Assembly: GCA_903929895.1 (NCBI GenBank)
Contig: CAIYWM010000195.1
Location: 1-12,331, forward strand
Reading direction: 5' to 3'
DNA length: 12,331 nt
Source of the DNA: an uncultured Alphaproteobacteria bacterium
GTDB lineage: Bacteria > Pseudomonadota > Alphaproteobacteria > Reyranellales > Reyranellaceae
The notes under the pieces are model-generated. The model was given only the letters and a program-made list of their open reading frames with translations. It searched no databases and had not been told where the DNA came from. Made by a program: the position numbers and the translations under genes. Shown one piece after another: positions 1 to 10,441 of this stretch; positions within the stretch are counted from its first letter, which is position 1, and each line of letters begins with the position of its first letter.

Positions 1-1683
1 GAGGGCCTCGCGAAGTGGCTGGATGTCGTGCGCAAGATCGCCGTGTCGCTGGTGGTGATCGTCGCCGTTGCCCTCGCCACCGTTCTGCTCGTCCGCGAGA
101 CCCGCAAGCAGGCGCTTGCCATCGACCCGGTGATCGTCGAACTGCTCGATCTCAAGGAGGCCATGACGCCGGAACTGGCGGCACAGAGCCTGGCCAAGCA
201 CCTAGACGCGATCCAGCGCAGCGGCGCCGCCGAGTGGAGAAAGCTCTACGTCGACCATTCGTCGAGCCCCATCGATCTCCAGATTCCCGGCGTCCCGTTC
301 ACCCTGCGCGCCGGCATGCGCGAGGTCGCCTCGCTGTTCGGCCAGCCGCGCACGACCATCCAGGCATCGATCGTTTCGCGGCGGGCCTCTCCAGCCCTTG
401 CAGCCTCGGTATACGTCGTCGGCGATCCGGCGGGGCGGGCATCGTGCGAGTCCTACGCCGATGCCAGCGGCATGGACCGGCTCCTCGAATGCGTCGCGCT
501 CGAAGTGATGACCTTCGTCGACCCCAAGGTCGCCGCCTCCTATGCCTTCAACATCGAGAAGGCGCAGTGCAAGGACCTCGACGGGGAGAAGCGGGCCGAC
601 GAGGACGAAACCACGCGGGAGCTTCGCCGCCTCAAGAAGCGCCGGTCGGCGTGCGGCTTCGAGCGCACGCGGTCGCTGATCGCCAAGGCATTGGAGCGAG
701 GTCGTTCCGATGATCGCCCCTGGGTCTCGTATGTCTACGGCCGTGTTCATCTGGCGCGCGCGATCGCGCTGTCCGACATCGATCGCGAGGACCAGCTCAG
801 CGAACTCGACCAGGCGATCGGCCGCTTCCTGGGGGCACGGTTCGAACTCAACAACGCTCCGAGCGCGGTTGCGACGTTGTTCGAGGCCTATGTGTTGAAA
901 GGTACACTGATCCACGAAGCGACGACGACGATGCAATGGCAGAGCGATCCGGGCTCGCCGATGCAGTACCAGCTCTACCTTGCCGAGGCGACCTTCGCGG
1001 ACGCCGAGAAGAACCTGAAGGCGATTCCTGCGAATCGGACGCCGGAACTCAACGCGCTGGTGAAGGGCTTCGAGGGGCAGCTCTTCTACCGGCTCTGGAT
1101 GATCAAGGCGCATCAGCGCACGAAAAAGGGGATCGTGACCGTCGCCGACAGGAAGGACGCCGTCGAGATGTCGCTGCTGGAGCGGTCGAACGCCAGCTAT
1201 GCCATTGCGGCACAGTACCAGCCGACGGCCGAACTCCTGACGCACTGGGGCAATACCTTGCGTGCCCTGCACAGGTTCGAGGAGGCGGCGAGCCGCTATA
1301 TGCAGGCCGCCGACCTGGCGCCCGACTGGTATGGGCCGCGGATCAATGTAGCGATTGCCTACCTCGACCGCGTCGAGCATGCCGAAGCGCAGCCGCCGCT
1401 CGTGCATGTCCTTTACGCGCTGGGATCGTCTTCGGACTATCTGGGATGGGTATCCGGCGGCGATCCGCTGGAGGGGTTCCTCTCGCGGATCGATCGGGCA
1501 CTGGCCAGGACCGGCGTGCCGGAGGAGCAGAGGATCTATCACGACTGCCGGCCGCCGACGCCGCGCGGCGACTATGACAAGATGGTCTACCTGACGAACG
1601 CCAAGCAGTGTCTCGACAAGGTGACGATTGCGGTGAACCAGCGGGCGGCGAGCAAGCCGCGGGCGGCGCTGAAGGGCGGCTGA
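1..1683 (+). CDS. membrane-anchored TPR-containing protein of unknown function (5' end probably outside window)
   Basis: I do not recognise this protein. The frame is open from base 1; the first in-window start is GTG at 28 (551 residues), with only weak Shine-Dalgarno match before it, so the true start may lie upstream. Numbering from that GTG, residues 4-22 are a hydrophobic helix followed by basic residues (signal anchor or last membrane helix). Residues about 30-220 match no fold I know, and 185-208 are highly charged. Residues about 402-435 form a clear tetratricopeptide helix pair (WGNTLRALHRFEEAASRY, then AADLAPDW), with a probable second degenerate repeat behind it. There are six cysteines (140, 155, 181, 209, 507, 528), which could form disulfides if the domain is periplasmic. 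It converges with the SDR gene, sharing no operon with it. A protein-interaction or scaffold role is only an inference from the TPR. Confidence 0.72.
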   Translation, partial: EGLAKWLDVVRKIAVSLVVIVAVALATVLLVRETRKQALAIDPVIVELLDLKEAMTPELAAQSLAKHLDAIQRSGAAEWRKLYVDHSSSPIDLQIPGVPFTLRAGMREVASLFGQPRTTIQASIVSRRASPALAASVYVVGDPAGRASCESYADASGMDRLLECVALEVMTFVDPKVAASYAFNIEKAQCKDLDGEKRADEDETTRELRRLKKRRSACGFERTRSLIAKALERGRSDDRPWVSYVYGRVHLARAIALSDIDREDQLSELDQAIGRFLGARFELNNAPSAVATLFEAYVLKGTLIHEATTTMQWQSDPGSPMQYQLYLAEATFADAEKNLKAIPANRTPELNALVKGFEGQLFYRLWMIKAHQRTKKGIVTVADRKDAVEMSLLERSNASYAIAAQYQPTAELLTHWGNTLRALHRFEEAASRYMQAADLAPDWYGPRINVAIAYLDRVEHAEAQPPLVHVLYALGSSSDYLGWVSGGDPLEGFLSRIDRALARTGVPEEQRIYHDCRPPTPRGDYDKMVYLTNAKQCLDKVTIAVNQRAASKPRAALKGG

Positions 1684-1687
1684 TCGG

Positions 1688-1707
1688 GCGACGGCTTCCG
1701 CCGTCGC
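1688..1707. terminator. hairpin between convergent genes, probable bidirectional terminator
   Basis: A perfect 8-bp inverted repeat, GCGACGGC and GCCGTCGC, encloses the 4-base loop TTCC. It begins 4 bases after the TGA of the TPR gene and ends 4 bases before the TAG of the SDR gene, so it nearly fills the 28-bp gap. The stem has seven G:C pairs and one A:T pair and works on both strands. No T-tract follows on either side, so it is not a canonical intrinsic terminator; it may instead stabilise the 3' ends of both messages. Confidence 0.55.
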
Positions 1708-1711
1708 GGAA

Positions 1712-2458
1712 CTACTGGCGGACCTGGGCCATCAGCGCTTCGTCGCCGGCGACCCATTCGCCGTTCATCGTGCAGGACGGCATCGCGAGTTGGATCAGCG
1801 ATTCGGCATGGGCGTCGGGCGGAATCTGCTGCGCCTCGTCCTCACCGGGGAAGGCTTCGCGGCGCATGAAGGTGCGCATCGGGCCCGGGTTGAAGAGATT
1901 TACCTTCACCTGGGTGTGCGCGACCTCGGCGGCATAGATGCCGACCATCATGTCCAGCGCGGCCTTGCTCGTGGCGTAGGCGCCCCAATAGGGAATGATG
2001 CGGCGCGAGGCCCCGGAGGTCACGAAAATCGCGCGACCGGCGTCGGAGCGGCGCAGCAGCGGGTCCATCGAGCGGATCAGGCGCCAGTTGGCGGTGACGT
2101 TCACCGCCATCACCTGCTCGAACACCTTGGGCTCGAAATGGCCGATCGGCGAGAGTGTGCCCAGGATCGCGGCATTGCCGAGCAGCACGTCGAGGCGGCC
2201 AAAGCGGTCGAAGAGGGCCTGGCCCAGGCGGTCGATCCCGGGACCGTCGGTCACGTCGAGCGGGACGAGGGTGGCCGAGCCACCGATCGCCTTGATGCGG
2301 TCGTCGACTTCCTCGAGGCCGCCCACGGTCCGGGCGACCAGCACGCAGTGCGCGCCCTCGGCGGCGTAGGCGAGGGCTGCGGCGGCTCCGAGGCCGCGCG
2401 AGGCACCGGTGATCAGCGCGACGCGCCCGGCGAGGCGGCCGACGGCGGCTTCGGTCAT
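1712..2458 (-). CDS. SDR family NAD(P)-dependent oxidoreductase, purF-linked
   Basis: A classical short-chain dehydrogenase/reductase of 248 residues, the usual family length. The Rossmann nucleotide motif TGASRGLG is at 17-24, the NAA motif at 95-97, and the catalytic set is N120, S148, Y161 and K165 (YATSK). Arg43 at the end of the second strand suggests a preference for NADP(H). The substrate cannot be read from the sequence. I chose the ATG 10 bases after the purF stop; a longer frame continues to 2584 but lies inside purF and lacks any SDR sequence. An AGGA lies only two bases before the ATG, so translation may depend on coupling to purF. A small SDR directly after purF is, from memory, common in alphaproteobacteria. 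It is the last gene of the long - strand run and ends at the convergent hairpin. Confidence 0.93.
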   Translation of the reverse strand: MTEAAVGRLAGRVALITGASRGLGAAAALAYAAEGAHCVLVARTVGGLEEVDDRIKAIGGSATLVPLDVTDGPGIDRLGQALFDRFGRLDVLLGNAAILGTLSPIGHFEPKVFEQVMAVNVTANWRLIRSMDPLLRRSDAGRAIFVTSGASRRIIPYWGAYATSKAALDMMVGIYAAEVAHTQVKVNLFNPGPMRTFMRREAFPGEDEAQQIPPDAHAESLIQLAMPSCTMNGEWVAGDEALMAQVRQ

Positions 2459-2468
2459 GATCCTGAAC

Positions 2469-3932
2469 TCAGAGCGATTCGACGAGGAGGGAGAGCTGGC
2501 GATCCTCGACGCCGACCACGTCGTCGAGCGCGATCGGGTAGTCGCCGGTGAAGCAGGCATCGCAGAAGGCCGGCTGGGCCGCATCCCGGCCGGGCAGGCC
2601 CATTGCGCGATAGAGACCGTCGATCGAGACGAAGGCCAGCGAATCGACGCCGATGAACTTCGCCATGCCGGCGACGTCGTAGCGCGAGGCCAGCAGCTTG
2701 TCCTTGTCCGGCGTGTCGATGCCGTAAAAGCAGGGATCGGTGGTCGGCGGCGCCGCGATGCGCATATGCACCTCCTTGGCGCCGGCGTTGCGCACCATCT
2801 CGACGATCTTCATCGAGGTCGTGCCGCGCACGATCGAATCGTCGACGAGGATGACACGCTTGCCCTCGATGTGGGCGCGGTTGGCGTTATGCTTCAGACG
2901 GACGCCAAGATGGCGGATATGGTCCGCGGGCTCGATGAAGGTGCGGCCGACATAGTGGTTGCGGATGATGCCCAGCTCGAACGGAAGACCCGACTGGGCG
3001 GCATAGCCGATCGCTGCGGGCACGCCGGAATCTGGCACCGGGACGACGACGTCGGCCGGCACGGGGCTCTCCTTGGCCAGTTCCATGCCGATGCGCTTGC
3101 GCGCGTCGTAGACGCCGATGCCCTCGACCTTCGAATCGGGCCGCGCGAAGTAGATGTGCTCGAAGACGCAGAAGCGGCGCTTCTGCTTCACGAACGGCTT
3201 GATGGACCTGAGGCCGTTGCCGTCGACGATCACGATCTCGCCCGGCTCGACGTCGCGCACGAAGCGGGCGCCAAGGATGTCGAGCGCGCAGCTCTCGGAG
3301 GCCAGGATCCAGGCGTCCTCGAGCCGGCCGATCACCAGGGGCCGCACGCCCAGTGGGTCGCGCACGCCGATCAGCGATTCGTTCGTCAGCAGCAGCAGCG
3401 AGTAGGCGCCCTTGACCCGGCCCAGCGCGTCGATCAGCCGGTCCACGACGGTCGAGTAATTGGAGCGGGCAATCAGGTGATTGATGACTTCGGTGTCGGT
3501 GGTCGACTGGAACAGGCAGCCGATCCGCACCAGCTCCTTGCGGAGGAGGTAGGCGTTGGTGAGGTTGCCGTTGTGCGCAAGGGCGAGGCCGCCGAAGTCG
3601 AAGTCGGCGAAGATCGGCTGGATGTTGCGGTCCGACGAACCGCCCGTCGTGGCGTAGCGGTTGTGGCCGATCGCCGAATAGCCGACCAGCTTCTCCATGA
3701 CGGCTTGGGTGCCGAAGATGTCGCCGACCAGGCCGGCAGCGCGGTGATTGTGGAAAAGTCGGCCGTCGAAGGTGACGATCCCGGATGCTTCCTGGCCGCG
3801 ATGCTGCAGGGCGTGGAGGCCCAGCGCGGTATGAGCGGCGGCGTCCGACGTCCCGTAGATGCCGAACAGCGCACATTCCTCGTGAAACTTGTCGTCGAGG
3901 GCGTCGTCGGAGTGTTTCGGGGTGCTTAGCAC
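2469..3932 (-). CDS. purF: amidophosphoribosyltransferase (glutamine PRPP amidotransferase)
   Basis: Catalyses the first committed step of purine synthesis: PRPP plus glutamine gives 5-phosphoribosylamine, in the cytoplasm. From the GTG start it has 487 residues. The Ntn-hydrolase glutaminase domain is about 20-250, with nucleophile Cys20 in EECALFGIYG, so about 19 residues should be removed by self-cleavage. The phosphoribosyltransferase domain follows, with PRPP loop VILVDDSIVRGTT at 360-372. Cys215, Cys401, Cys457 and Cys460 (CDACF) match the four [4Fe-4S] ligands of the Bacillus-type enzyme, so this should be the iron-sulfur, oxygen-sensitive class. The frame continues 52 codons upstream, but this part is basic, Arg/Pro-rich and overlaps cvpA, so I reject it; GTG at 3932 leaves a 46-bp gap after cvpA. 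No strong Shine-Dalgarno is visible, so the exact start is somewhat uncertain. Confidence 0.95.
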   Translation of the reverse strand: MLSTPKHSDDALDDKFHEECALFGIYGTSDAAAHTALGLHALQHRGQEASGIVTFDGRLFHNHRAAGLVGDIFGTQAVMEKLVGYSAIGHNRYATTGGSSDRNIQPIFADFDFGGLALAHNGNLTNAYLLRKELVRIGCLFQSTTDTEVINHLIARSNYSTVVDRLIDALGRVKGAYSLLLLTNESLIGVRDPLGVRPLVIGRLEDAWILASESCALDILGARFVRDVEPGEIVIVDGNGLRSIKPFVKQKRRFCVFEHIYFARPDSKVEGIGVYDARKRIGMELAKESPVPADVVVPVPDSGVPAAIGYAAQSGLPFELGIIRNHYVGRTFIEPADHIRHLGVRLKHNANRAHIEGKRVILVDDSIVRGTTSMKIVEMVRNAGAKEVHMRIAAPPTTDPCFYGIDTPDKDKLLASRYDVAGMAKFIGVDSLAFVSIDGLYRAMGLPGRDAAQPAFCDACFTGDYPIALDDVVGVEDRQLSLLVESL

Positions 3933-3978
3933 GGCGGGGTTATAACTGGGGTGCCGCCCCAAGGCTATCAAGGATCGC

Positions 3979-4605
3979 TCACTGCGGCGGTTTGGTTTCA
4001 GCCGGGGCTGCCGGGGCGGCGGACGGTGCGGCCGGCGCCGCGTCCGAAGGTGCGGGCGAAGTCCTCGCCGGGGCCGTGATCGCGCCACTGTCCACGCCCG
4101 GGCGCTGCAGGCGGTTGCGGAATCCCGTGGGAAGATAGGGCTCCACGAAGGTGGCCATTTCGCGGATCATCGGGAAACTGGCCGCCCCCTCGACGGCGGG
4201 CGGCAGCTGCCGCGGGCCGAGATATCCGTAGAACAGGAAGGCAGCGCCCATGGCGACCCAGGCGCAGAGCACTCCAAAACCCGCCCCGAGGATCTTGTCA
4301 GGCTTGCCGAGCGGACTGGAGCGGATCGAACGGGACAGCACGCTGGTCAGCATGATCAGCACGATCAGGGCGGCCACGAAGACGACCAGCAGCGACACGA
4401 AATAGGAGAGTTCGGCGCTGCCGACGACCTTCAGGACCTCCGGCTCGACGACCTTGGAGAAGCGCCAGGCGATCCAGCCGGAGGCGATCCAGGAGGTGAT
4501 GAAGAGGACGGCATGGGCAAAGCCCGTGGAAAGGCCGATGGCCGCCCCGAACACGGCGATGGCGATGACGGCGACATCGAAAACGGTAATTCCCAGCTGT
4601 TCCAT
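3979..4605 (-). CDS. cvpA: CvpA family inner-membrane protein
   Basis: A CvpA/colicin V production family membrane protein of 208 residues. Four hydrophobic segments are visible at about 6-26, 29-47, 67-92 and 105-128, with the family-typical FDVAVIAI start and the GFAHAV and SPLGKPDKILGAGFGV stretches. The rest is a predicted soluble tail; residues about 177-208 are almost only Ala, Pro and Ser, a low-complexity end unlikely to fold. In E. coli cvpA also lies before purF and was named for colicin V export; later work links it to envelope integrity, and its molecular role is unclear. The ATG at 4605 lies 13 bases after the radA stop with a weak GGGG ahead. The frame extends upstream to 4683 inside radA, but those 26 residues are basic and would precede the natural membrane start, so I leave them out. 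Confidence 0.92.
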   Translation of the reverse strand: MEQLGITVFDVAVIAIAVFGAAIGLSTGFAHAVLFITSWIASGWIAWRFSKVVEPEVLKVVGSAELSYFVSLLVVFVAALIVLIMLTSVLSRSIRSSPLGKPDKILGAGFGVLCAWVAMGAAFLFYGYLGPRQLPPAVEGAASFPMIREMATFVEPYLPTGFRNRLQRPGVDSGAITAPARTSPAPSDAAPAAPSAAPAAPAETKPPQ

Positions 4606-4618
4606 CGACCCCGTTGCC

Positions 4619-6082
<1,464 letters not shown>

Positions 6083-6084
6083 GG

Positions 6085-6858
6085 TCAGAGCTTCCGGACC
6101 TGCATCTGGATCGGACCCTCGGCCCGGCCGTGGATGAACTGGTCCACATAGGCGTTCCCTGAGCGGTCGATGTCCGCGACGGGCCCCTGCCAGACAAGCT
6201 TGCCCTCGTGCAGCATGCCGATGCGGTGGCCGATCTTGCGGGCGCTCGCCATGTCGTGGGTGATCGAGACCGCCGTCGCGCCGAGGTCGCTGACGCATTT
6301 CACGATCAGGTCGTTGATGACATCCGCCATGATCGGATCGAGGCCGGTCGTCGGCTCGTCGAAGAAGATGATCTCGGGTTCGCGGGCGATGGCGCGGGCC
6401 AGTGCGACGCGCTTCTGCATGCCGCCCGACAGTTCCGAGGGGAATAGGTCGCCGATTTCGGGACCGAGGCCGACGGAGCCCAACTTGGCGACGGCGACTT
6501 CACGGGCCTGGGCGGGGGCCATGCCGTCGCTCTGGATGGGGCCGAAGGCGACGTTCTCCCAGACTCGCAGCGAATCGAAAAGCGCGCCGCCCTGGAACAG
6601 CATGCCGAACTTGCGCATGACGCGCGCCCGGCTGCGGTCGCTGAGGTCTCGTGTCTCCTCGCCATCGATCTTGATCGAGCCGTTCTCCGGTCGCAGCAGA
6701 CCCAGGATGCATTTCAGCAGCACCGACTTGCCCGTCCCGGAACCGCCGATCACGACCATCGATTCGCCCGGGGCCACGTCGAGCTCAATGCCCTGCAGCA
6801 CCTTTTTCGCCCCGAAAGCCTTGGTGACGCCGTGCAGCGAGATCTTGGGGGAGGCCAT
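6085..6858 (-). CDS. mlaF: MlaF-type ABC transporter ATP-binding protein
   Basis: The ATPase of an MCE-type lipid transporter, related to MlaF/Ttg2A, which powers phospholipid or other hydrophobic-substrate movement between the membranes. It has 257 residues with all ABC motifs: Walker A GGSGTGKS at 38-45, Q-loop Gln89 in LFQGGALFDSL (a stretch typical of this subfamily), signature LSGGMQKR at 143-150, Walker B with Asp167-Glu168 in FFDEPTTGLDP, and H-loop His201. The ATG is 14 bases after the permease stop, without a good Shine-Dalgarno. Its stop lies two bases before the radA start. No MlaD, MlaC or MlaB gene is adjacent, so the transported substrate and full complex are inferred from the family only; the symbol marks the subfamily rather than proven function. 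Confidence 0.88.
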   Translation of the reverse strand: MASPKISLHGVTKAFGAKKVLQGIELDVAPGESMVVIGGSGTGKSVLLKCILGLLRPENGSIKIDGEETRDLSDRSRARVMRKFGMLFQGGALFDSLRVWENVAFGPIQSDGMAPAQAREVAVAKLGSVGLGPEIGDLFPSELSGGMQKRVALARAIAREPEIIFFDEPTTGLDPIMADVINDLIVKCVSDLGATAVSITHDMASARKIGHRIGMLHEGKLVWQGPVADIDRSGNAYVDQFIHGRAEGPIQMQVRKL

Positions 6859-6872
6859 GAGGCGGGAGCCGA

Positions 6873-7652
6873 TCAGCGCGCGAAGAAGGCTTCGGTGATG
6901 AAGTAGTTGAACGTCAGGATCAGGATCGAAGCCGAGACCACGGCGCTGGTGGTCGCCATGCCGACCCCCTGGGCGCCGCCGCGCGACGTGTAGCCGTGGT
7001 AGCAGCCCATCAGGGTGATCAGGAAGCCGAACACCGCCGCCTTTACCAGGCCGGAGAAGACGTCCTGGAATTGCAGGAAGTCCATCGTGTTGCGCAAGTA
7101 GGCCGCGTCGTTGAAGTCGAGCTTGTAGACGCCGACCAGGAAGCCGCCCAGCACGCCGATGATGTCGGCAATCAGCACCAGGAACGGCAGGGTGAGGACT
7201 CCCGCGATCAGTCGCGGCACGACCAGATACTTGAACGGATCGGTCGATAGCGTGGTGAGAGCATCGATCTGTTCAGTCACGCGCATGGTCCCGATTTCGG
7301 CGGCCATCGCCGCGCCGACGCGGCCGGCGACCATCAGGCCCGCCAGGACTGGGCCGAGCTCACGGGTCAGCGACACCACGACGACGTTGGGGATCGCGCT
7401 CTCGGCGGAGAAGCGCGCGAAGCCGGTGTAGCTCTGCAGCGCCAGCACCATGCCGGTGAAGATCGCGGTGAGGCCGACCACGGGCAGCGAGTAGTAGCCG
7501 ATCTCCATGATCTGCCGGAGAATCTGCCGGCGGTAGTAGGGCGGCTGCAGACCTTGGCGGATCGCCTTGAAGGCGAAGGCCGTCACGCTGCCAACCGCCC
7601 CCAGGAAGGCGAGCGTCATGCGCCCCAGCATCGTAACCAGAGGAATGCTCAC
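6873..7652 (-). CDS. mlaE: MlaE-type ABC transporter permease
   Basis: An integral inner-membrane permease of the MlaE family (259 residues, usual length), partner of the ATPase encoded just downstream. The family signature runs from about 95 to 132: LTRELGPVLAGLMVAGR, then a G-rich stretch ending GTMRVTEQIDAL, the region that contacts the ATPase. Hydrophobic segments are at about 12-30, 52-75, 88-110, 143-177, 200-218 and 235-255. The GTG start overlaps the alr stop in the sequence GTGA, and GGAGA lies six bases upstream within the end of alr, which together indicate translational coupling. An ATG seven codons downstream is an alternative start but has less support. In Mla systems this protein, MlaF, MlaB and MlaD form the inner-membrane complex that keeps phospholipids out of the outer leaflet of the outer membrane; here only E and F are present. 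Confidence 0.9.
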   Translation of the reverse strand: MSIPLVTMLGRMTLAFLGAVGSVTAFAFKAIRQGLQPPYYRRQILRQIMEIGYYSLPVVGLTAIFTGMVLALQSYTGFARFSAESAIPNVVVVSLTRELGPVLAGLMVAGRVGAAMAAEIGTMRVTEQIDALTTLSTDPFKYLVVPRLIAGVLTLPFLVLIADIIGVLGGFLVGVYKLDFNDAAYLRNTMDFLQFQDVFSGLVKAAVFGFLITLMGCYHGYTSRGGAQGVGMATTSAVVSASILILTFNYFITEAFFAR

Positions 7653-8818
7653 GCCGCTTCTCCCGCGTCGTCGGACGGGCCGCCGGCATAGCCGTCGACA
7701 TAGGCGCGATGATATCGCCGCCCGAGCGCGGTCATGATCTCATAGGCGTTCGTCCGGGCGTGGTCGGCGAGATCGTCAGGCGTGAGATGCGGACCCAGCA
7801 CCTCGACCAGGGCTCCGGGCTGGCAGTCGGCTTCCGGCACGTCGGTCACGTCGATGGTCACGAGGTCCATGGAGATACGACCGATCACGGGCACGGCGCG
7901 CCCGGCGAGATGCACTTGGGTGCGGTTGACGAGGTTACGGAAATAGCCGTCCGCATACCCCAGCGCAATCGTCGCGATCCGGCTCGGGCGCGCCGAGCGC
8001 CACGCGCCGCCATAGCCCACCGTCTGGAAGGCATCGATCCGGCGGACTTGCAGGATGTGGGCGTGCAGGGTCACGACCGGCAGCATCGGGTTGGGTTGGC
8101 CGGGCAGGGGATTGATGCCGTACAGCGCTGCGCCCGGGCGCAGCATGTCGAAATGGAAGTCTGGCCCCAGGAAGATGCCCGAGGAGTTGGCCAGCGAGGT
8201 CGGCGCACCCGGCATCGCGCGTACGAAGGTGCGGAAGCGCGAGAGCTGTTCGCCGTTGACCGGGTTGGACGTATCCTCCGAGGCCACGAGGTGGCTCATG
8301 ATCAGGGCAAGCCTCAGGCCGCGCAGCCGGCCGCGTTCGTTGATCAGGACCTGCGCGTCCTCTGCAGAGAAGCCCAGCCGGTGCAGGCCGGTGTCGAGAT
8401 GCACCACGGCGTCGAGCGCCCGGTTGAAGCGCTGGGCAGCGGCCCGCCAGGTGTTGAGCTGCGCCAGGTGATTGAGGACCGGGACGAGACGGTGCTCGAC
8501 GAAGTCAGGCTCGGTGCCGGGGAGCAGCCCGTTCAGGACATAGATCGGCGGCTCGGGCAGAACGCGGCGGAGGGCAATCCCCTCGTCGATGTGGGCCACA
8601 AAGAAGTGCCGGCAGCCCTCGGCGGCCAGCCGGGCGCCGACCACGACGGCGCCGGTGCCGTAGGCATCGGCCTTCAGGACGGCGGCGCAATCGACCGGCC
8701 GGCCGGTGGCGCGACCGGCGTCGCGCAGCCCGCGCCAGTTGGCCGCGATTGCGCCCAGGTCGATGGAAAGGATTGCGCCGGCCCGCCGGGCCGCGTCGTC
8801 GTCGCCGGAAATTGACAC
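7649..8818 (-). CDS. alr: alanine racemase
   Basis: A PLP enzyme converting L-alanine to D-alanine for peptidoglycan cross-bridges, in the cytoplasm. It has 389 residues, near the usual 360-390. An N-terminal PLP barrel carries Lys49 in AVLKADAYG (Schiff-base lysine), HLDTGLHRLGF at 140-150 with the substrate-pocket Arg147, and RPGAALYG at 227-234. The C-terminal beta domain carries the second catalytic base Tyr269 in VGYGGAW, plus RISMDLVTIDV at 314-324. Every expected active-site residue is present. The start is a GTG with AAGG seven bases upstream, partly made by the TAA stop of dnaB. Its last bases overlap the permease start. The dnaB-alr order is conserved in many alphaproteobacteria. 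The first 14 residues are not conserved in sequence, so the start could vary by a few codons. Confidence 0.95.
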   Translation of the reverse strand: MSISGDDDAARRAGAILSIDLGAIAANWRGLRDAGRATGRPVDCAAVLKADAYGTGAVVVGARLAAEGCRHFFVAHIDEGIALRRVLPEPPIYVLNGLLPGTEPDFVEHRLVPVLNHLAQLNTWRAAAQRFNRALDAVVHLDTGLHRLGFSAEDAQVLINERGRLRGLRLALIMSHLVASEDTSNPVNGEQLSRFRTFVRAMPGAPTSLANSSGIFLGPDFHFDMLRPGAALYGINPLPGQPNPMLPVVTLHAHILQVRRIDAFQTVGYGGAWRSARPSRIATIALGYADGYFRNLVNRTQVHLAGRAVPVIGRISMDLVTIDVTDVPEADCQPGALVEVLGPHLTPDDLADHARTNAYEIMTALGRRYHRAYVDGYAGGPSDDAGEAA

Positions 8819-8827
8819 GTCCTGACC

Positions 8828-10354
<1,527 letters not shown>

Positions 10355-10441
10355 CACATTGTCTTTGCCCAAGATGGGAGGGGGATCACAGTGCAAAGAT
10401 TCAGAGCCCCGGTTTATCCAGAGCGTAGCGAGGATACCTTC

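Noticed and set aside
202..1542. A 446-codon - strand frame opposite the TPR gene
   Set aside because: Because the TPR gene is itself unknown I compared the two: the + frame has a membrane helix, a TPR and balanced composition, while this one is Arg/Pro-rich without domain features and lacks a start signal.
2409..3929. A 506-codon + strand frame opposite purF
   Set aside because: It covers purF exactly in antisense, is rich in Asp, Val, Ala and Arg with no motif, and has no independent start signals.
6083..6298. N-terminal extension of radA into the mlaF gene
   Set aside because: The 72 residues are Arg/Pro-rich shadow sequence; the TTG at 6082 gives a normal RadA start just before the zinc finger.
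7709..8815. A 368-codon + strand frame opposite alr
   Set aside because: It is the antisense image of a complete alanine racemase gene and has no recognisable domain.
10355..10396. Longer dnaB starting at the TTG at 10396
   Set aside because: It adds 14 poorly conserved-looking residues and has no better ribosome site than the ATG at 10354; I cannot fully exclude it.
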